Positions 17,992 through 27,493 of a stretch of DNA of 59,461 bases are shown piece by piece; position 1 is the first letter of the stretch; the number at the start of each line of letters is the position of its first letter. The position numbers were made by a program, and so were the translations under genes. Below the pieces are notes generated by a model. The model was not told the DNA's origin, ran no database searches, and saw only the letters and a list, made by a program, of their open reading frames with translations. The stretch is from Caldithrix sp964532875 (GTDB taxonomy: Bacteria > Calditrichota > Calditrichia > Calditrichales > Calditrichaceae): assembly GCA_964532875.1 (NCBI GenBank), contig CAZHIZ010000004.1, positions 1 through 59,461 of the forward strand. Direction: 5' to 3'.

Positions 17992-18515
17992 ATGCAAACC
18001 TACACGATCAATAAAAAGCACAGGTCATCGTTTCATTTTCCTTTACCTTCGAAAGAATGGCAAAGAGCCGGGAAGGCCGAGATTTCCCGCTTTTTACCGG
18101 AAAGCAGTTCCCATCATCCGCAAACCACCGTTCGTTTGCTGTACGATCAACAGGGNNNNNNNNNNNNNNNNNNNNNNNNNNNNNNNNNNNNNNNNNNNNN
18201 NNNNNNNNNNNNNNNNNNNNNNNNNNNNNNNNNNNNNNNNNNNNNNNNNNNNNNNAAATACGTTCCACATTTAAAAAGCCCATCGTTGAAGAAACGGCAG
18301 AACCTATTGATTGGGAAGTCGAATTTTTTATTTCATTTGATGTGTTACTACGCTATATTCCCGAAATGAAAATAGCGGGGCGGGGCAGCCGTTGGCGGGG
18401 CAATTTTTACAAATGTGCCGAAAATAATTCACATCCGCACTGGGCGGCCTGGGCTCCCGTACCGGAACTAAATTTTCATTTGCCTCTTTACTTCGGTGGT
18501 TTTATTTTTAATTAA
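17992..18515 (+). CDS. CBM9-like carbohydrate-binding protein, interrupted by an assembly gap
   Basis: The two ends are readable, the middle is a 100-N gap. The N-terminal part (54 residues) ends TTVRLLYDQQG, and the C-terminal part contains WEVEFFISFDVLL and WRGNFYKCAENNSHPHWAAWAPV followed by ELNFHLP and FGGFIF. This C-terminal pattern is that of the carbohydrate-binding family 9-like group (proteins of about 200-230 residues). The two parts are in different frames across the gap as drawn, which is expected if the true gap length is not 100. No signal peptide is visible, so a cytoplasmic role is likely. Its ligand is unknown. Confidence 0.7.
18156..18255. other. Assembly gap (100 N)
   Basis: A run of exactly 100 N; the true length is unknown. 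It interrupts the CBM9-like gene. Confidence 0.99.
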
Positions 18516-18543
18516 TCATTGTAATTTAACTGCAGGGAACCCG

Positions 18544-19806
18544 TTGCAAACGTTAAAAGAAAAAAAATATACGGATAATAGTTGGGATTTTGAGGAAGCC
18601 GATACCAAAAGTTTAACCCATTGTTTTCATGCCTATCCGGCCATGATGATTCCACAAATTGCCTCCAGATTAATCGAAAAGTACGGCACCCAGGCTCGGT
18701 TGTTATTTGATCCGTTTTGCGGTACCGGTACATCCTTAGTAGAAGCCAACGTTCATGGTATCGAAGCCGTGGGTACCGATTTGAACCCTTTGGCACGATT
18801 AATAGCTCAAGCTAAAACCACTCCCATTCCTTTGAGCCTATTGGATCATTATATTCGAGAATTTAATACCCTGTTGCTTTCCATAAGATTAGGGCGAGAT
18901 GAGAGCATTAAAGTGCAATTACCGGATTTTAATAATTTGAATTTTTGGTTCACTGAAGAAGTGCAGGTTAAATTAGCCCGATTAAAAGGTTTTATTGATT
19001 CCATTGATGATGCTTCCGTGCGTCGTTTTTTCTACGTAGCCTTTAGCGAAACTGTCCGTGAAAGCTCGTTAACCCGTAACAGTGAATTTAAATTATACCG
19101 TTTACCCCAAAAAAAACGTGAAAACTTTCGTCCAGATGTTTACGGGATTATGGAACGGAAAATTATCCGTAATCGCAAAGGGTTAATGGAATTTATGCAA
19201 CAACGAACGAAACCGGTTCGCGCTCGCATTTATGATTTTAATACGGTTAATGGTATCCCTACTGAAATTCTTCCCGAAGAATCGGTAGATTTAATTTTAA
19301 CTTCGCCCCCTTATGGCGACTCGCGTACGACAGTGGCCTACGGGCAATTTTCACGTTTGGCCAATCAATGGTTAGGTTTTACCGATGCTTCTAAGTTGGA
19401 CAAAGAGCTTATGGGAGGACGACCGCTTGACTTGGATGATACGTTTGGTATTGAAATTTTGGATTCCGTTTTAGCGGAAATAAAAGCGCGGGATGAAAAA
19501 CGGGTAAAAGATGTTTATGCATTTTATCGTGAATATCAAAAAGCGATCGATAATATTTCCAAAACATTACGATCCGGAGGTTATGCCTGCTTTGTGGTGG
19601 GTAATCGTCGTGTGAAATCGATTACTCTGCCTACCGATGAAATCACCGTAGCCCTGTTTTCAAGAAACGGTTTTGATCATATCGAGACAATTTTACGGCG
19701 TATTCCTAATAAGAGAATGCCTTTAAAAAATAGTCCTACAAATGAAGTCGGTAAAAAGGATTCAACCATGAATTTCGAATACATCGTTGTAATGCGCAAG
19801 CAATAG
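18544..19806 (+). CDS. Type II DNA methyltransferase (TSPPY class)
   Basis: The 420-residue protein modifies cytosine-N4 or adenine-N6 in DNA. It carries the S-adenosylmethionine-binding motif DPFCGTGT at residues 56-63 and the catalytic motif TSPPY at 253-257, in that order. HCFHAYPAMMIPQIA near residue 27 is the substrate-motif-X-like start typical of such enzymes. The TSPPY tetrapeptide form favours N4-methylcytosine, but this is not decisive. A TTG at 18544 is taken as start; the open frame extends to a GTG at 18496 that overlaps the preceding gene. It is followed ten bases later by a restriction endonuclease. The stretch looks AT-richer than its neighbours. Confidence 0.9.
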   Translation: MQTLKEKKYTDNSWDFEEADTKSLTHCFHAYPAMMIPQIASRLIEKYGTQARLLFDPFCGTGTSLVEANVHGIEAVGTDLNPLARLIAQAKTTPIPLSLLDHYIREFNTLLLSIRLGRDESIKVQLPDFNNLNFWFTEEVQVKLARLKGFIDSIDDASVRRFFYVAFSETVRESSLTRNSEFKLYRLPQKKRENFRPDVYGIMERKIIRNRKGLMEFMQQRTKPVRARIYDFNTVNGIPTEILPEESVDLILTSPPYGDSRTTVAYGQFSRLANQWLGFTDASKLDKELMGGRPLDLDDTFGIEILDSVLAEIKARDEKRVKDVYAFYREYQKAIDNISKTLRSGGYACFVVGNRRVKSITLPTDEITVALFSRNGFDHIETILRRIPNKRMPLKNSPTNEVGKKDSTMNFEYIVVMRKQ

Positions 19807-19816
19807 GGAGAAAACA

Positions 19817-20581
19817 TTGAATTTAAAGGAATTAACCGATAAACTAAAAGCCATTGAAAAATTAGGATATGTAAGAGCGTTGCGTAAGGGAAATACCGGC
19901 GTCGGATTTACTTTTGAAACGCTTATGGGGTTAGGTGAAACGAATATTCCGATTCCTGATATTGGTGGTCGTGTAGAAATTAAGACAACGCGGAAAAATA
20001 GTACATCTTTGGTAACGCTTTTTACTTTCAATCGCAGCGTATGGCAAAAAAGTCAACGTGAAATTATTGAACAATATGGGTATCGCGACGGTAAGGGTAG
20101 GCTTGCTTTAAAATCGACGCTATTTTTAAATCGTGGAAATTCGTTAGGGTTATCCTTGGCAATAGATGAAGAAAAAAATATTATCCGTCTGTTTGGACAT
20201 CATCAAGAATGTTTGGCAGAGTGGGATGTGTATGTGATGGTTGGGAAATTTTCTTCTAAATTAAGTCGATTATTGTTTATATTAGCTGATCGACGTATTT
20301 TGGAAGGCAGGGAAGAATTCCATTATAATGAAGCTTATTTATTGACGGAACCTAATCCAAGAAATTTTTTAGATGCTTTTAAAAATTCATTAGTTGGCAT
20401 TGATTTGCGAATGCACTTAAAAGAGAATAATTCTGTNNNNNNNNNNNNNNNNNNNNNNNNNNNNNNNNNNNNNNNNNNNNNNNNNNNNNNNNNNNNNNNN
20501 NNNNNNNNNNNNNNNNNNNNNNNNNNNNNNNNNNNNAGGCACAGTAAAGATTATTTGGTTTTAATTCCCTTTCCTGTGTAA
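19817..20581 (+). CDS. MvaI/BcnI-type restriction endonuclease, 3' end lost in a gap
   Basis: This is the partner endonuclease of the methyltransferase. Residues 1-206 are readable and match the MvaI/BcnI family: NTGVGFTFETLMGL followed by the PD-(D/E)xK nuclease core, D48 in PDIGG and E54-I-K56. Characterised family members are monomeric enzymes cutting CCWGG (MvaI) or CCSGG (BcnI); the site recognised here cannot be read off. The TTG start has AGGGAG seven bases upstream. A 100-N gap at 20437-20536 hides the C-terminus, and the frame after it is uncertain: the stop could be at about 20564 or 20581. Confidence 0.85.
   Translation: MNLKELTDKLKAIEKLGYVRALRKGNTGVGFTFETLMGLGETNIPIPDIGGRVEIKTTRKNSTSLVTLFTFNRSVWQKSQREIIEQYGYRDGKGRLALKSTLFLNRGNSLGLSLAIDEEKNIIRLFGHHQECLAEWDVYVMVGKFSSKLSRLLFILADRRILEGREEFHYNEAYLLTEPNPRNFLDAFKNSLVGIDLRMHLKENNSXXXXXXXXXXXXXXXXXXXXXXXXXXXXXXXXXXRHSKDYLVLIPFPV
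20437..20536. other. Assembly gap (100 N)
   Basis: A run of exactly 100 N that interrupts the 3' end of the restriction endonuclease gene. The real gap size is unknown. Confidence 0.99.
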
Positions 20582-20628
20582 TTTTTGTTTTTGTCAAATA
20601 GGGTTTAATACAACAATCGAGGCGCACC

Positions 20629-23600
20629 ATGTCATTTGCAGGTCAACGTATTTTCATTCTTTTGGTTTTATTTTTAGGTTTACATGGTTCTGTAATCAAA
20701 GCGCAAAAGGTTACGGATTGGGAAAACCCCGAGATGTTCAACCAAAACAAAGAAGAACCCCACGTAACGTTTATTCCTTTTGACAATGAAAAGGAAGCAC
20801 GAAAATTGCGCTTTGTGGATTCGCCCTATTATCATTCGTTAAACGGTATGTGGCGTTTTAAGTGGGTTAAACGTCCGGCCGACGTGCCGCGTGGCTTTTA
20901 TAAAGACGATTTCGATGTGCAATCGTGGAAACGGTTTCCGGTTCCGGCCGATTGGGAATTCAACGGCTATGGCATTCCCATTTATGTTAATCAGCGTTAC
21001 GAATGGACTACGCACCCCAATCCGCCGCACGTACCGCATGATTACAATCCCGTCGGTTTGTACAAGCGCCGGTTTTCGGTGCCGCAAAAGTGGAAAGGCC
21101 GGGAGATTTTCATTCACTTCGGCGCGGTGAAATCGGCTTTTTACATCTGGATTAACGGGCAATACGTGGGATACAGCCAGGGTTCCAAAACACCGGCCGA
21201 ATGGGATATTACCCCATATTTGCATCCGGGTGACAACTCCGTGGCTTTACAGGTTTTCCGCTGGTCCGACGGCTCGTATCTTGAATGCCAGGATTTCTGG
21301 CGCGTGAGCGGCATTGAACGGGATGTTTATCTTTATTCGGCCCCTAAAATTCGTTTTCGTGATTTTTTTGTTCATACCGATCTGGACGAACACTATCGGG
21401 ATGCCCAATTACAAGTGGCCGTGGATTTAAGGCATCATCTAAGTAAAAATCCGAGCGCTAAATTTACGGTAGAACTTAAACTTTTCAATCCCCGCCATCG
21501 CTTTGTTTTAAAAACGCAGAAAGTTTTCCGTTTTAAGCAAAAAGATGCCCACATTACTTTAGCGAGCAAGGCACCGAATCCTTTAAAATGGACGGCGGAA
21601 ACACCTTATTTGTATCGGGTGATACTTTTATTGAAAGATGAAACCGGAAAAACACTGGAAGTCGTGACCAATCGTATTGGCTTTCGTAAAATCGAAATCC
21701 GAAACGGACAATTACTCGTGAATGGCGTCCCTGTTTACATCAAGGGCGTTAATCGGCACGAGCATGACGAACGCACCGGCCATGTGGTCTCCTATTCGGA
21801 CATGATCAAAGACATTCGCTTGATGAAAGAATTCAACATCAATGCCGTGCGTACCAGTCACTATCCCAACGACCCGAAATGGTACCGGCTTTGCGATATG
21901 TACGGCATTTATGTGGTGGATGAAGCAAACATCGAATCGCACGGCATGGGCTACGGTGCGCGCAGTTTGGCCAAACAACCCGAATGGCTGGCCGCCCATC
22001 TTGATCGTATTAAGCGCATGGTCGAACGGGATAAAAACCACCCCTCGGTCATCATTTGGTCGCTGGGTAATGAAGCCGGAGATGGAATTAACTTCGTCAA
22101 GGCTTCCGAATGGATTCACCGGCGAGATCCCGGCCGTCCCGTACAATACGAACGGGCCGGCGAGAAGAAATACGTGGATATTGTAAGCCCCATGTATCCG
22201 TGGGCCTATTTGGAACGCTACGGATACCGCTGGCATGAAGATCGACCTCTAATCATGTGCGAATATGCTCACTCCATGGGCAATAGCGACGGCAACCTTA
22301 AGGAATATTGGGATGTCATCCAGCGCTATCCCAATTTACAGGGTGGTTTTATTTGGGATTGGATTGATCAGGGCATTGCTCGCTACGACTCGCTCAGCGG
22401 TAAAAAATGGTGGGCTTACGGAGGTGATTTCGGCCCGGAGGGCACACCGAGCGACGGAAACTTTTGCATCAACGGATTGCTTTTGCCCGACCGTACGCCC
22501 CATCCGGCTTTGTGGGAAGTAAAAAAGGTGTACCAAAATGTGAAGTTCGCAACCATACCATTTGCTACGAATAAAATTAAAATCGAAAATAGGTATTCGT
22601 TTACGAATTTAAATGGCTTCAATATCGATTATTTTGTGCAGGCTAACGGCAAAACCGTTTTTAAAAAGCGCTTGCCCCTGTTAAACGTGGCCCCGGGCCG
22701 CGACACGGTCGTGGTGATTGCCTTACCTACGCCGTTACCTCAACAAGGTGTGGAGTACACGTTGAATTTTTCGGTGAAAGCTCGCGAATCGCATTGGGCG
22801 CGCCCCAAGGGGCAGGAAGTCGCCACGGCACAGTTTCTGTTACCCTGGAGCACGGATGAGAAAGATAGCGTGACCGGCGAATATCCGGAGATCATCGTAA
22901 GGAAATCCAAGAATGCGATTCGTTTAATCGGTGATGAGTTCCAATTAAACTTCGACCCGCATTTAGGGACATTGACTTCTTTCAAACAAAAGGGGCGTGA
23001 GTTGTTGAAAGCCGGACCTTTACCCAATTTCTGGCGGGCACCGACGGACAACGACTTCGGCAACAAAATGCCCGAGCGTTGTGCGCCCTGGCGGCAGGCA
23101 ACTTACGGACGCAGGATAACTTCGGTTTCGTTAAAGAAAGTAAAAAGCGGGCACGTACGGCTGCAAGTGCATTTCACCTTTCCCTCTGTGCATTCCGACA
23201 TGACGATCAAATATGATGTGTTCGGTAATGGGCTGGTTAAGGTGGATAATCAACTTGATGTGGGTAAAGATCTTCAGTTGCCCGAATTGCCGCGTTTCGG
23301 TTTGCGCATGCGTGTGGATAGCTCTTTGAAGCAAGTGCGTTGGTTCGGGCGCGGGCCGCATGAAAATTATTGGGATCGTAAGCGTAGTGCTTATTTAGGA
23401 GATTATTCCATGTCTGTGGAAAAAATGTTTTTTCCTTACGTTAGTCCACAGGAAACCGGATACCGTACCGATACCCGCTGGCTGGCTTTGCAAGACAGCA
23501 CGGGAAGCGGTTTATTATTCATCGGTAATCCGACATTTGATTTTTCCGCCTTGCGTTATTCCATGGAAGAGTTGGAACGGAAGTTTCGCGGAGAGAAACA

Positions 23601-23799
23601 TCTGAATCAGATTCATGAAGGCGATTTTGTGGAAGTGATGATCGATTACGGGCAAACGGGTCTGGGGGGCGATGATAGCTGGTGGGCCAAACCGCATGCC
23701 CAATATGTGTTGTTGCCGCAAAATTACCACTATTCCTTTTGGCTTCGACCTTTATCGGCCAAAGCCGATCCTGCAAAAGTAGTCAGGCAACTTCCTTAA
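20629..23799 (+). CDS. Secreted GH2 beta-galactosidase
   Basis: The 1056-residue enzyme is of LacZ-type length and architecture: sugar-binding domain, immunoglobulin-like domain, TIM barrel, second Ig-like domain and C-terminal beta-sandwich (Bgal small chain). The predicted acid/base is E482 in WSLGNEAGDG and the nucleophile E545 in IMCEYAHSMGNS, in the expected spacing. GKNHPSVI-like DKNHPSVIIWSLGN and GGFIWDWIDQG are also conserved. Unlike E. coli LacZ it begins with a signal peptide (about residues 1-26, ending in KAQ), so it works in the periplasm or outside. Substrate may be a beta-galactoside or related polysaccharide. A start with GAGG upstream is used. It is apparently a single-gene unit. 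Confidence 0.93.
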   Translation: MSFAGQRIFILLVLFLGLHGSVIKAQKVTDWENPEMFNQNKEEPHVTFIPFDNEKEARKLRFVDSPYYHSLNGMWRFKWVKRPADVPRGFYKDDFDVQSWKRFPVPADWEFNGYGIPIYVNQRYEWTTHPNPPHVPHDYNPVGLYKRRFSVPQKWKGREIFIHFGAVKSAFYIWINGQYVGYSQGSKTPAEWDITPYLHPGDNSVALQVFRWSDGSYLECQDFWRVSGIERDVYLYSAPKIRFRDFFVHTDLDEHYRDAQLQVAVDLRHHLSKNPSAKFTVELKLFNPRHRFVLKTQKVFRFKQKDAHITLASKAPNPLKWTAETPYLYRVILLLKDETGKTLEVVTNRIGFRKIEIRNGQLLVNGVPVYIKGVNRHEHDERTGHVVSYSDMIKDIRLMKEFNINAVRTSHYPNDPKWYRLCDMYGIYVVDEANIESHGMGYGARSLAKQPEWLAAHLDRIKRMVERDKNHPSVIIWSLGNEAGDGINFVKASEWIHRRDPGRPVQYERAGEKKYVDIVSPMYPWAYLERYGYRWHEDRPLIMCEYAHSMGNSDGNLKEYWDVIQRYPNLQGGFIWDWIDQGIARYDSLSGKKWWAYGGDFGPEGTPSDGNFCINGLLLPDRTPHPALWEVKKVYQNVKFATIPFATNKIKIENRYSFTNLNGFNIDYFVQANGKTVFKKRLPLLNVAPGRDTVVVIALPTPLPQQGVEYTLNFSVKARESHWARPKGQEVATAQFLLPWSTDEKDSVTGEYPEIIVRKSKNAIRLIGDEFQLNFDPHLGTLTSFKQKGRELLKAGPLPNFWRAPTDNDFGNKMPERCAPWRQATYGRRITSVSLKKVKSGHVRLQVHFTFPSVHSDMTIKYDVFGNGLVKVDNQLDVGKDLQLPELPRFGLRMRVDSSLKQVRWFGRGPHENYWDRKRSAYLGDYSMSVEKMFFPYVSPQETGYRTDTRWLALQDSTGSGLLFIGNPTFDFSALRYSMEELERKFRGEKHLNQIHEGDFVEVMIDYGQTGLGGDDSWWAKPHAQYVLLPQNYHYSFWLRPLSAKADPAKVVRQLP

Positions 23800-23829
23800 A
23801 ATAGGGCCAGCATTACCTTAAAAACGTTT

Positions 23830-23868
23830 GGGCCGGGAGGCATAAAAAGGACTTAAAGCCTCCGGCCC
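23830..23868 (+). terminator. Possible terminator hairpin after the beta-galactosidase gene
   Basis: GGGCCGGGAGGC and GCCTCCGGCCC pair with a single bulged G around a 16-base loop, 30 bases after the stop. No T-run follows, so termination is uncertain. The stem core GGCCGG resembles that of the terminator at 35805-35839. Confidence 0.4.
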
Positions 23869-24031
23869 CTGATGAACAGAACAAATCCTCCCGCAATTTC
23901 TGAGTTGTCTAATTGTACATTTAGATAATGCCCGGGCCACACATATCCGACTTGTAAAATTCGTGCTATGTTTCGTTAAGGAATAAATGCGGGCAGAATA
24001 GGAAGCGATTTGAGCCGAGGCCGTTTTGTTC

Positions 24032-24120
24032 TCCTCCCCCAATTCCCAGTTCCCAATTCCAAGTTCCCAGTTCCTGATTCCAAGTTTCAAGTTTCCAGTT
24101 CCTGATTCCAATTCCCAACA
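24032..24120. repeat. Degenerate CCAATTCCCAGTT-type tandem repeat
   Basis: A short imperfect tandem array of units such as AATTCCCAGTTCCC and AATTCCAAGTT. It lies within the 733-base gene-free stretch between the beta-galactosidase and polA genes. The longer open frame on the other strand across this region is built mainly from the repeat and is not a real gene. Confidence 0.6.
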
Positions 24121-24532
24121 CCTAACGTATCCCGGCAAACCGCCCGTCGCAAACAATTCAATTGCTATTCCGAAGGGGGCAAACAGCAGAAATTGTAATT
24201 TGAAACAATAAAATAAAAGGTCATGCGGTAATTGAAAATAGTGATGCAAAAGAAATTGGTTAAATTGGTACTGCATTGGCCAGAGAAATATTTGTTCTTT
24301 ATTTGATGTGAAAAGCACCATTCCTTTGATTTATCTATTTACAGCAAACAAAAATATACGTACATTTATCAATAAAAAAAGTTACGGTAGAAGAGAAGGA
24401 AACAGAAGAGCGGTTGGGAATTAGGTGATTGGGTGAATAGGGCATCAGTAGCCGGTTGGCCCTTATCCCTTAACATTTTACGATTAACGAAATTTCCATT
24501 TTTCTCTAATTTATCCAGGTTAGGATTTTAAG

Positions 24533-27262
24533 ATGAGTAAGAAATTGTTTTTAGTGGATGGCTCGGCTCTTTATTACCGCAGTTATTTCGCCTTTAGCCG
24601 CAATCCGTTAATTAATTCTAAAGGCGAAAATACCTCAGCCACATTCGGTTTTTTAAATGTACTTCTCAAACTGATCGAGCTGGAGCATCCGGATTATTTG
24701 GCCATTGTGTTCGATACCAAGGCGCCGACTTTCCGCCACAAAATTTATGAAGAATACAAAGCCACGCGGGAAAAAATGCCCGAAGAAATGGCGGCGCAAT
24801 ATCCGCGTTTAATCGAAACGTTAAAAGCGGCCAATTTCCCCATCCTGGAAAAGGAAGGCTACGAAGCGGACGATATCATCGGTACACTGGCTAAAAAGTT
24901 CGGAAAGGAAGGAGTGGACGTTTACATTCTTTCCGGCGATAAGGATATGGCTCAGTTGGTGAACGGTCATGTCTTTCTTTACAATTTACCCAAAGCTCAG
25001 GCCGAGCCTGAAATATTGGATAGGGCCAAAATTAAAGAGAAATTCAAAGTAGAACCGGAGCAAATCGTCGACTGGCTGGCTCTGATGGGAGACAAATCGG
25101 ACAATATTCCCGGCATTCCCAAGGTGGGTGAAAAAACCGCTGCCGGGCTGCTGAATGAATTCGGTTCACTGGAGGAAATTTACAAGCGCATCGATAAAGT
25201 GGACAAAGCCTGGTTGCGTGAAAAATTATTGCAATACAAAGAACAAACCCAACTGGCCAAAAAATTGGCAACAATCGAAACGAATGTGCCCATTGATGTT
25301 CGTCTGGAAGATTTGAAGTTCAGGATGTGGGATATCGAAAAAGTCGGGCCCATTTTGAAAGAGCTTGAGTTCCGTACACTTTACAATCGCATGGCTGCCA
25401 TGAGTCGCGGCGAATTGAATCCGTTTGCTTTAAAAAAGCATGATCGCAACAATGTGCATTATGTTTTAATCGAGTCCGAAGAACAATTGGACAGCTTGAT
25501 AAACAAATTGGAAAAAGCCGAACGCTTTGTTTTCGATTTGGAAACCAGCTCGCTCGATTTTTTGGATGCCGAGATCGCCGGGATTGCTCTTAGCTGGAAT
25601 GCCAAAGAAGCTTACTATATCGCGGTAAAACATCAGGGCGGCGGTTTAACCACGGATTTAGTGCTCGAAAAATTACGGCCCATTTTTGAAAACAGCCGCT
25701 ATTTGAAAATCGGCCAAAATATGAAATACGATGCTCTGATCATGGAGCAGAACGGCCTGCCGGTCAAAGGCATGCATTTCGACACCATGATCGCTTCGTA
25801 TTTATTGAATCCGGCTAACCAACACGGGCTGGATAAACTTTCCGAAGAATATTTAAGTTACGAGATGATTCACATCGAAGAGATCATCGGTAAGAAGGGC
25901 AAAAAACAAAAGGTCATGACCAATCTGCCGGCGCAATTTGTTTACGAATATGCCTGCGAAGATGCGGACATTACCTTCCGTTTGTACGAGATTTTAAAGG
26001 ATGAATTGCAAGAGCACGGCATGGCCGACTTGTTTTACAATCTGGAAATGCCCGTGATGTACGTATTGATGCGCATGGAGCAGCGCGGGGTAAAAGTAGA
26101 TCGGGATTTGCTTAAACAGTTATCGGATCAATTGGCCCAAAAGATTGCCGAATTGGAAAAAAGTATTTTTGAAAAAGCGGGGGAAGCGTTTAATTTGAAT
26201 TCACCTCAACAATTGGGGGTTATCCTGTTCGATAAGCTGCAAATTCACAAGGAATTGGGCCTGCGTAAACCTTCGCGCACCAAAACGGGGCAGTACTCGA
26301 CTTCTGAAAAAACTCTGGAACGTTATCTGGCGCATCCCGTGGTATCCGCAATCATGGAATATCGAAAATTGGTCAAACTGAAAAATACCTACATCGACGC
26401 TTTGCCCAAACTGATTCATCCTAAAACGGGAAAAATTCATACCTCTTACAATCAAACCGTCACGGCAACGGGACGTCTATCTTCCAGTAATCCCAATCTC
26501 CAGAATATTCCAATTCGAACGGATCTGGGCAAGGAAATCCGTAAGGCATTCATTCCTTCTAAAGAAAATTATTTGATTCTAAGCGCCGATTATTCGCAAA
26601 TCGAATTGCGCATTATGGCCCATCTATCCGGTGATGAAACCATGATCGAAAATTTCAAAAAAAACAAGGATATCCACGCGGCGACCGCAGCTTTGATCTT
26701 TAATATTCCGGTGCAGGAAGTGACCCCGGAGCACCGGCGCAAGGCTAAAGAAATTAATTTCGGTATTATTTACGGCATGACGCCCTACGGTCTGGCCTCG
26801 CGTCTGGGTATTTCAAAAGAAGAAGCCCAAGAATTCATTGCCGATTATTTCGCCACCTACCCCAAGGTAGGGGAATTCATGCAAAAGATGATTGCATTTG
26901 CCCGCAAGCATCACTATGTGGAAACCATGATGCACCGCCGCCGTTATCTGCCTGAAATTTTGAACAGTAACCAGAATATTCGCGAATTTGCCGAACGAAC
27001 GGCTATCAATACACCGATCCAAGGGTCGGCCGCCGATCTGATTAAAAAGGCCATGATCGACGTGCAAAATTACATCGAATCGCAAGCCGTTCCGGCCGGC
27101 ATGCTTTTGCAGGTGCATGACGAATTGGTTTTCGAAGTGGAATCTTCCGTGGCGGAAGAGTTTGCCTTAAAGGTTAAGGATCTAATGGAACATGCTGCTG
27201 ATTTACGAGTCCCTTTGGTCGTGGACTGGGGGCTGGGCAAAAACTGGTTGGAAGCCCATTAA
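24533..27262 (+). CDS. polA: DNA polymerase I
   Basis: The 909-residue protein has all three domains. The 5' nuclease domain spans about residues 1-290 (LVDGSALYYRSYFAF, YEADDIIGTLA, GDKSDNIPGIPKVGEKTA). The 3'-5' proofreading exonuclease is intact, with D335 and E337 in FDLETSSLD, KIGQNMKYD and YACEDADITF. The polymerase has D686 in DYSQIELR, the O-helix RRKAKEINFGIIYGMTPYGL and D863-E864 in QVHDELVFE. It acts in Okazaki fragment processing and repair. The proofreading motif is functional-looking, in contrast to Taq polymerase. Apparently monocistronic. Confidence 0.97.
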   Translation: MSKKLFLVDGSALYYRSYFAFSRNPLINSKGENTSATFGFLNVLLKLIELEHPDYLAIVFDTKAPTFRHKIYEEYKATREKMPEEMAAQYPRLIETLKAANFPILEKEGYEADDIIGTLAKKFGKEGVDVYILSGDKDMAQLVNGHVFLYNLPKAQAEPEILDRAKIKEKFKVEPEQIVDWLALMGDKSDNIPGIPKVGEKTAAGLLNEFGSLEEIYKRIDKVDKAWLREKLLQYKEQTQLAKKLATIETNVPIDVRLEDLKFRMWDIEKVGPILKELEFRTLYNRMAAMSRGELNPFALKKHDRNNVHYVLIESEEQLDSLINKLEKAERFVFDLETSSLDFLDAEIAGIALSWNAKEAYYIAVKHQGGGLTTDLVLEKLRPIFENSRYLKIGQNMKYDALIMEQNGLPVKGMHFDTMIASYLLNPANQHGLDKLSEEYLSYEMIHIEEIIGKKGKKQKVMTNLPAQFVYEYACEDADITFRLYEILKDELQEHGMADLFYNLEMPVMYVLMRMEQRGVKVDRDLLKQLSDQLAQKIAELEKSIFEKAGEAFNLNSPQQLGVILFDKLQIHKELGLRKPSRTKTGQYSTSEKTLERYLAHPVVSAIMEYRKLVKLKNTYIDALPKLIHPKTGKIHTSYNQTVTATGRLSSSNPNLQNIPIRTDLGKEIRKAFIPSKENYLILSADYSQIELRIMAHLSGDETMIENFKKNKDIHAATAALIFNIPVQEVTPEHRRKAKEINFGIIYGMTPYGLASRLGISKEEAQEFIADYFATYPKVGEFMQKMIAFARKHHYVETMMHRRRYLPEILNSNQNIREFAERTAINTPIQGSAADLIKKAMIDVQNYIESQAVPAGMLLQVHDELVFEVESSVAEEFALKVKDLMEHAADLRVPLVVDWGLGKNWLEAH

Positions 27263-27493
27263 GAATTTGATCGCAGATGGAAAAGTTTAGTAAGGGAAAA
27301 GAGGAAGTACAAAATAAAAAATAAAAAATACAAAATAAGGGGAACGGCACATTACAAGTATGGTGTACGAATTGACGATCCGGCAATTGACAACCCATTT
27401 ACCTTTTCCCTTTAACTCTTAACGAACAACGGTTAACGGGATGCAAATCCGGTTACTGCCCCGGAGCAGTTGGCCTTAACCACAGGAGAAATC

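Noticed and set aside
18156..18255. Frame change across the CBM9-like gene, apparently a frameshift
   Set aside because: The change coincides with a 100-N scaffold gap of unknown true length, so it cannot be taken as a biological frameshift.
23818..24321. Open frame of 167 codons on the minus strand after the beta-galactosidase gene
   Set aside because: It lies across the degenerate AATTCCC repeat, has no family signature or ribosome site, and reads as low-complexity repeat translation.
27263..27493. Possible small gene between polA and the lipoprotein gene
   Set aside because: The stretch is a run of A-rich imperfect repeats followed by the ribosome site of the lipoprotein gene, and the open frames on either strand are low complexity.
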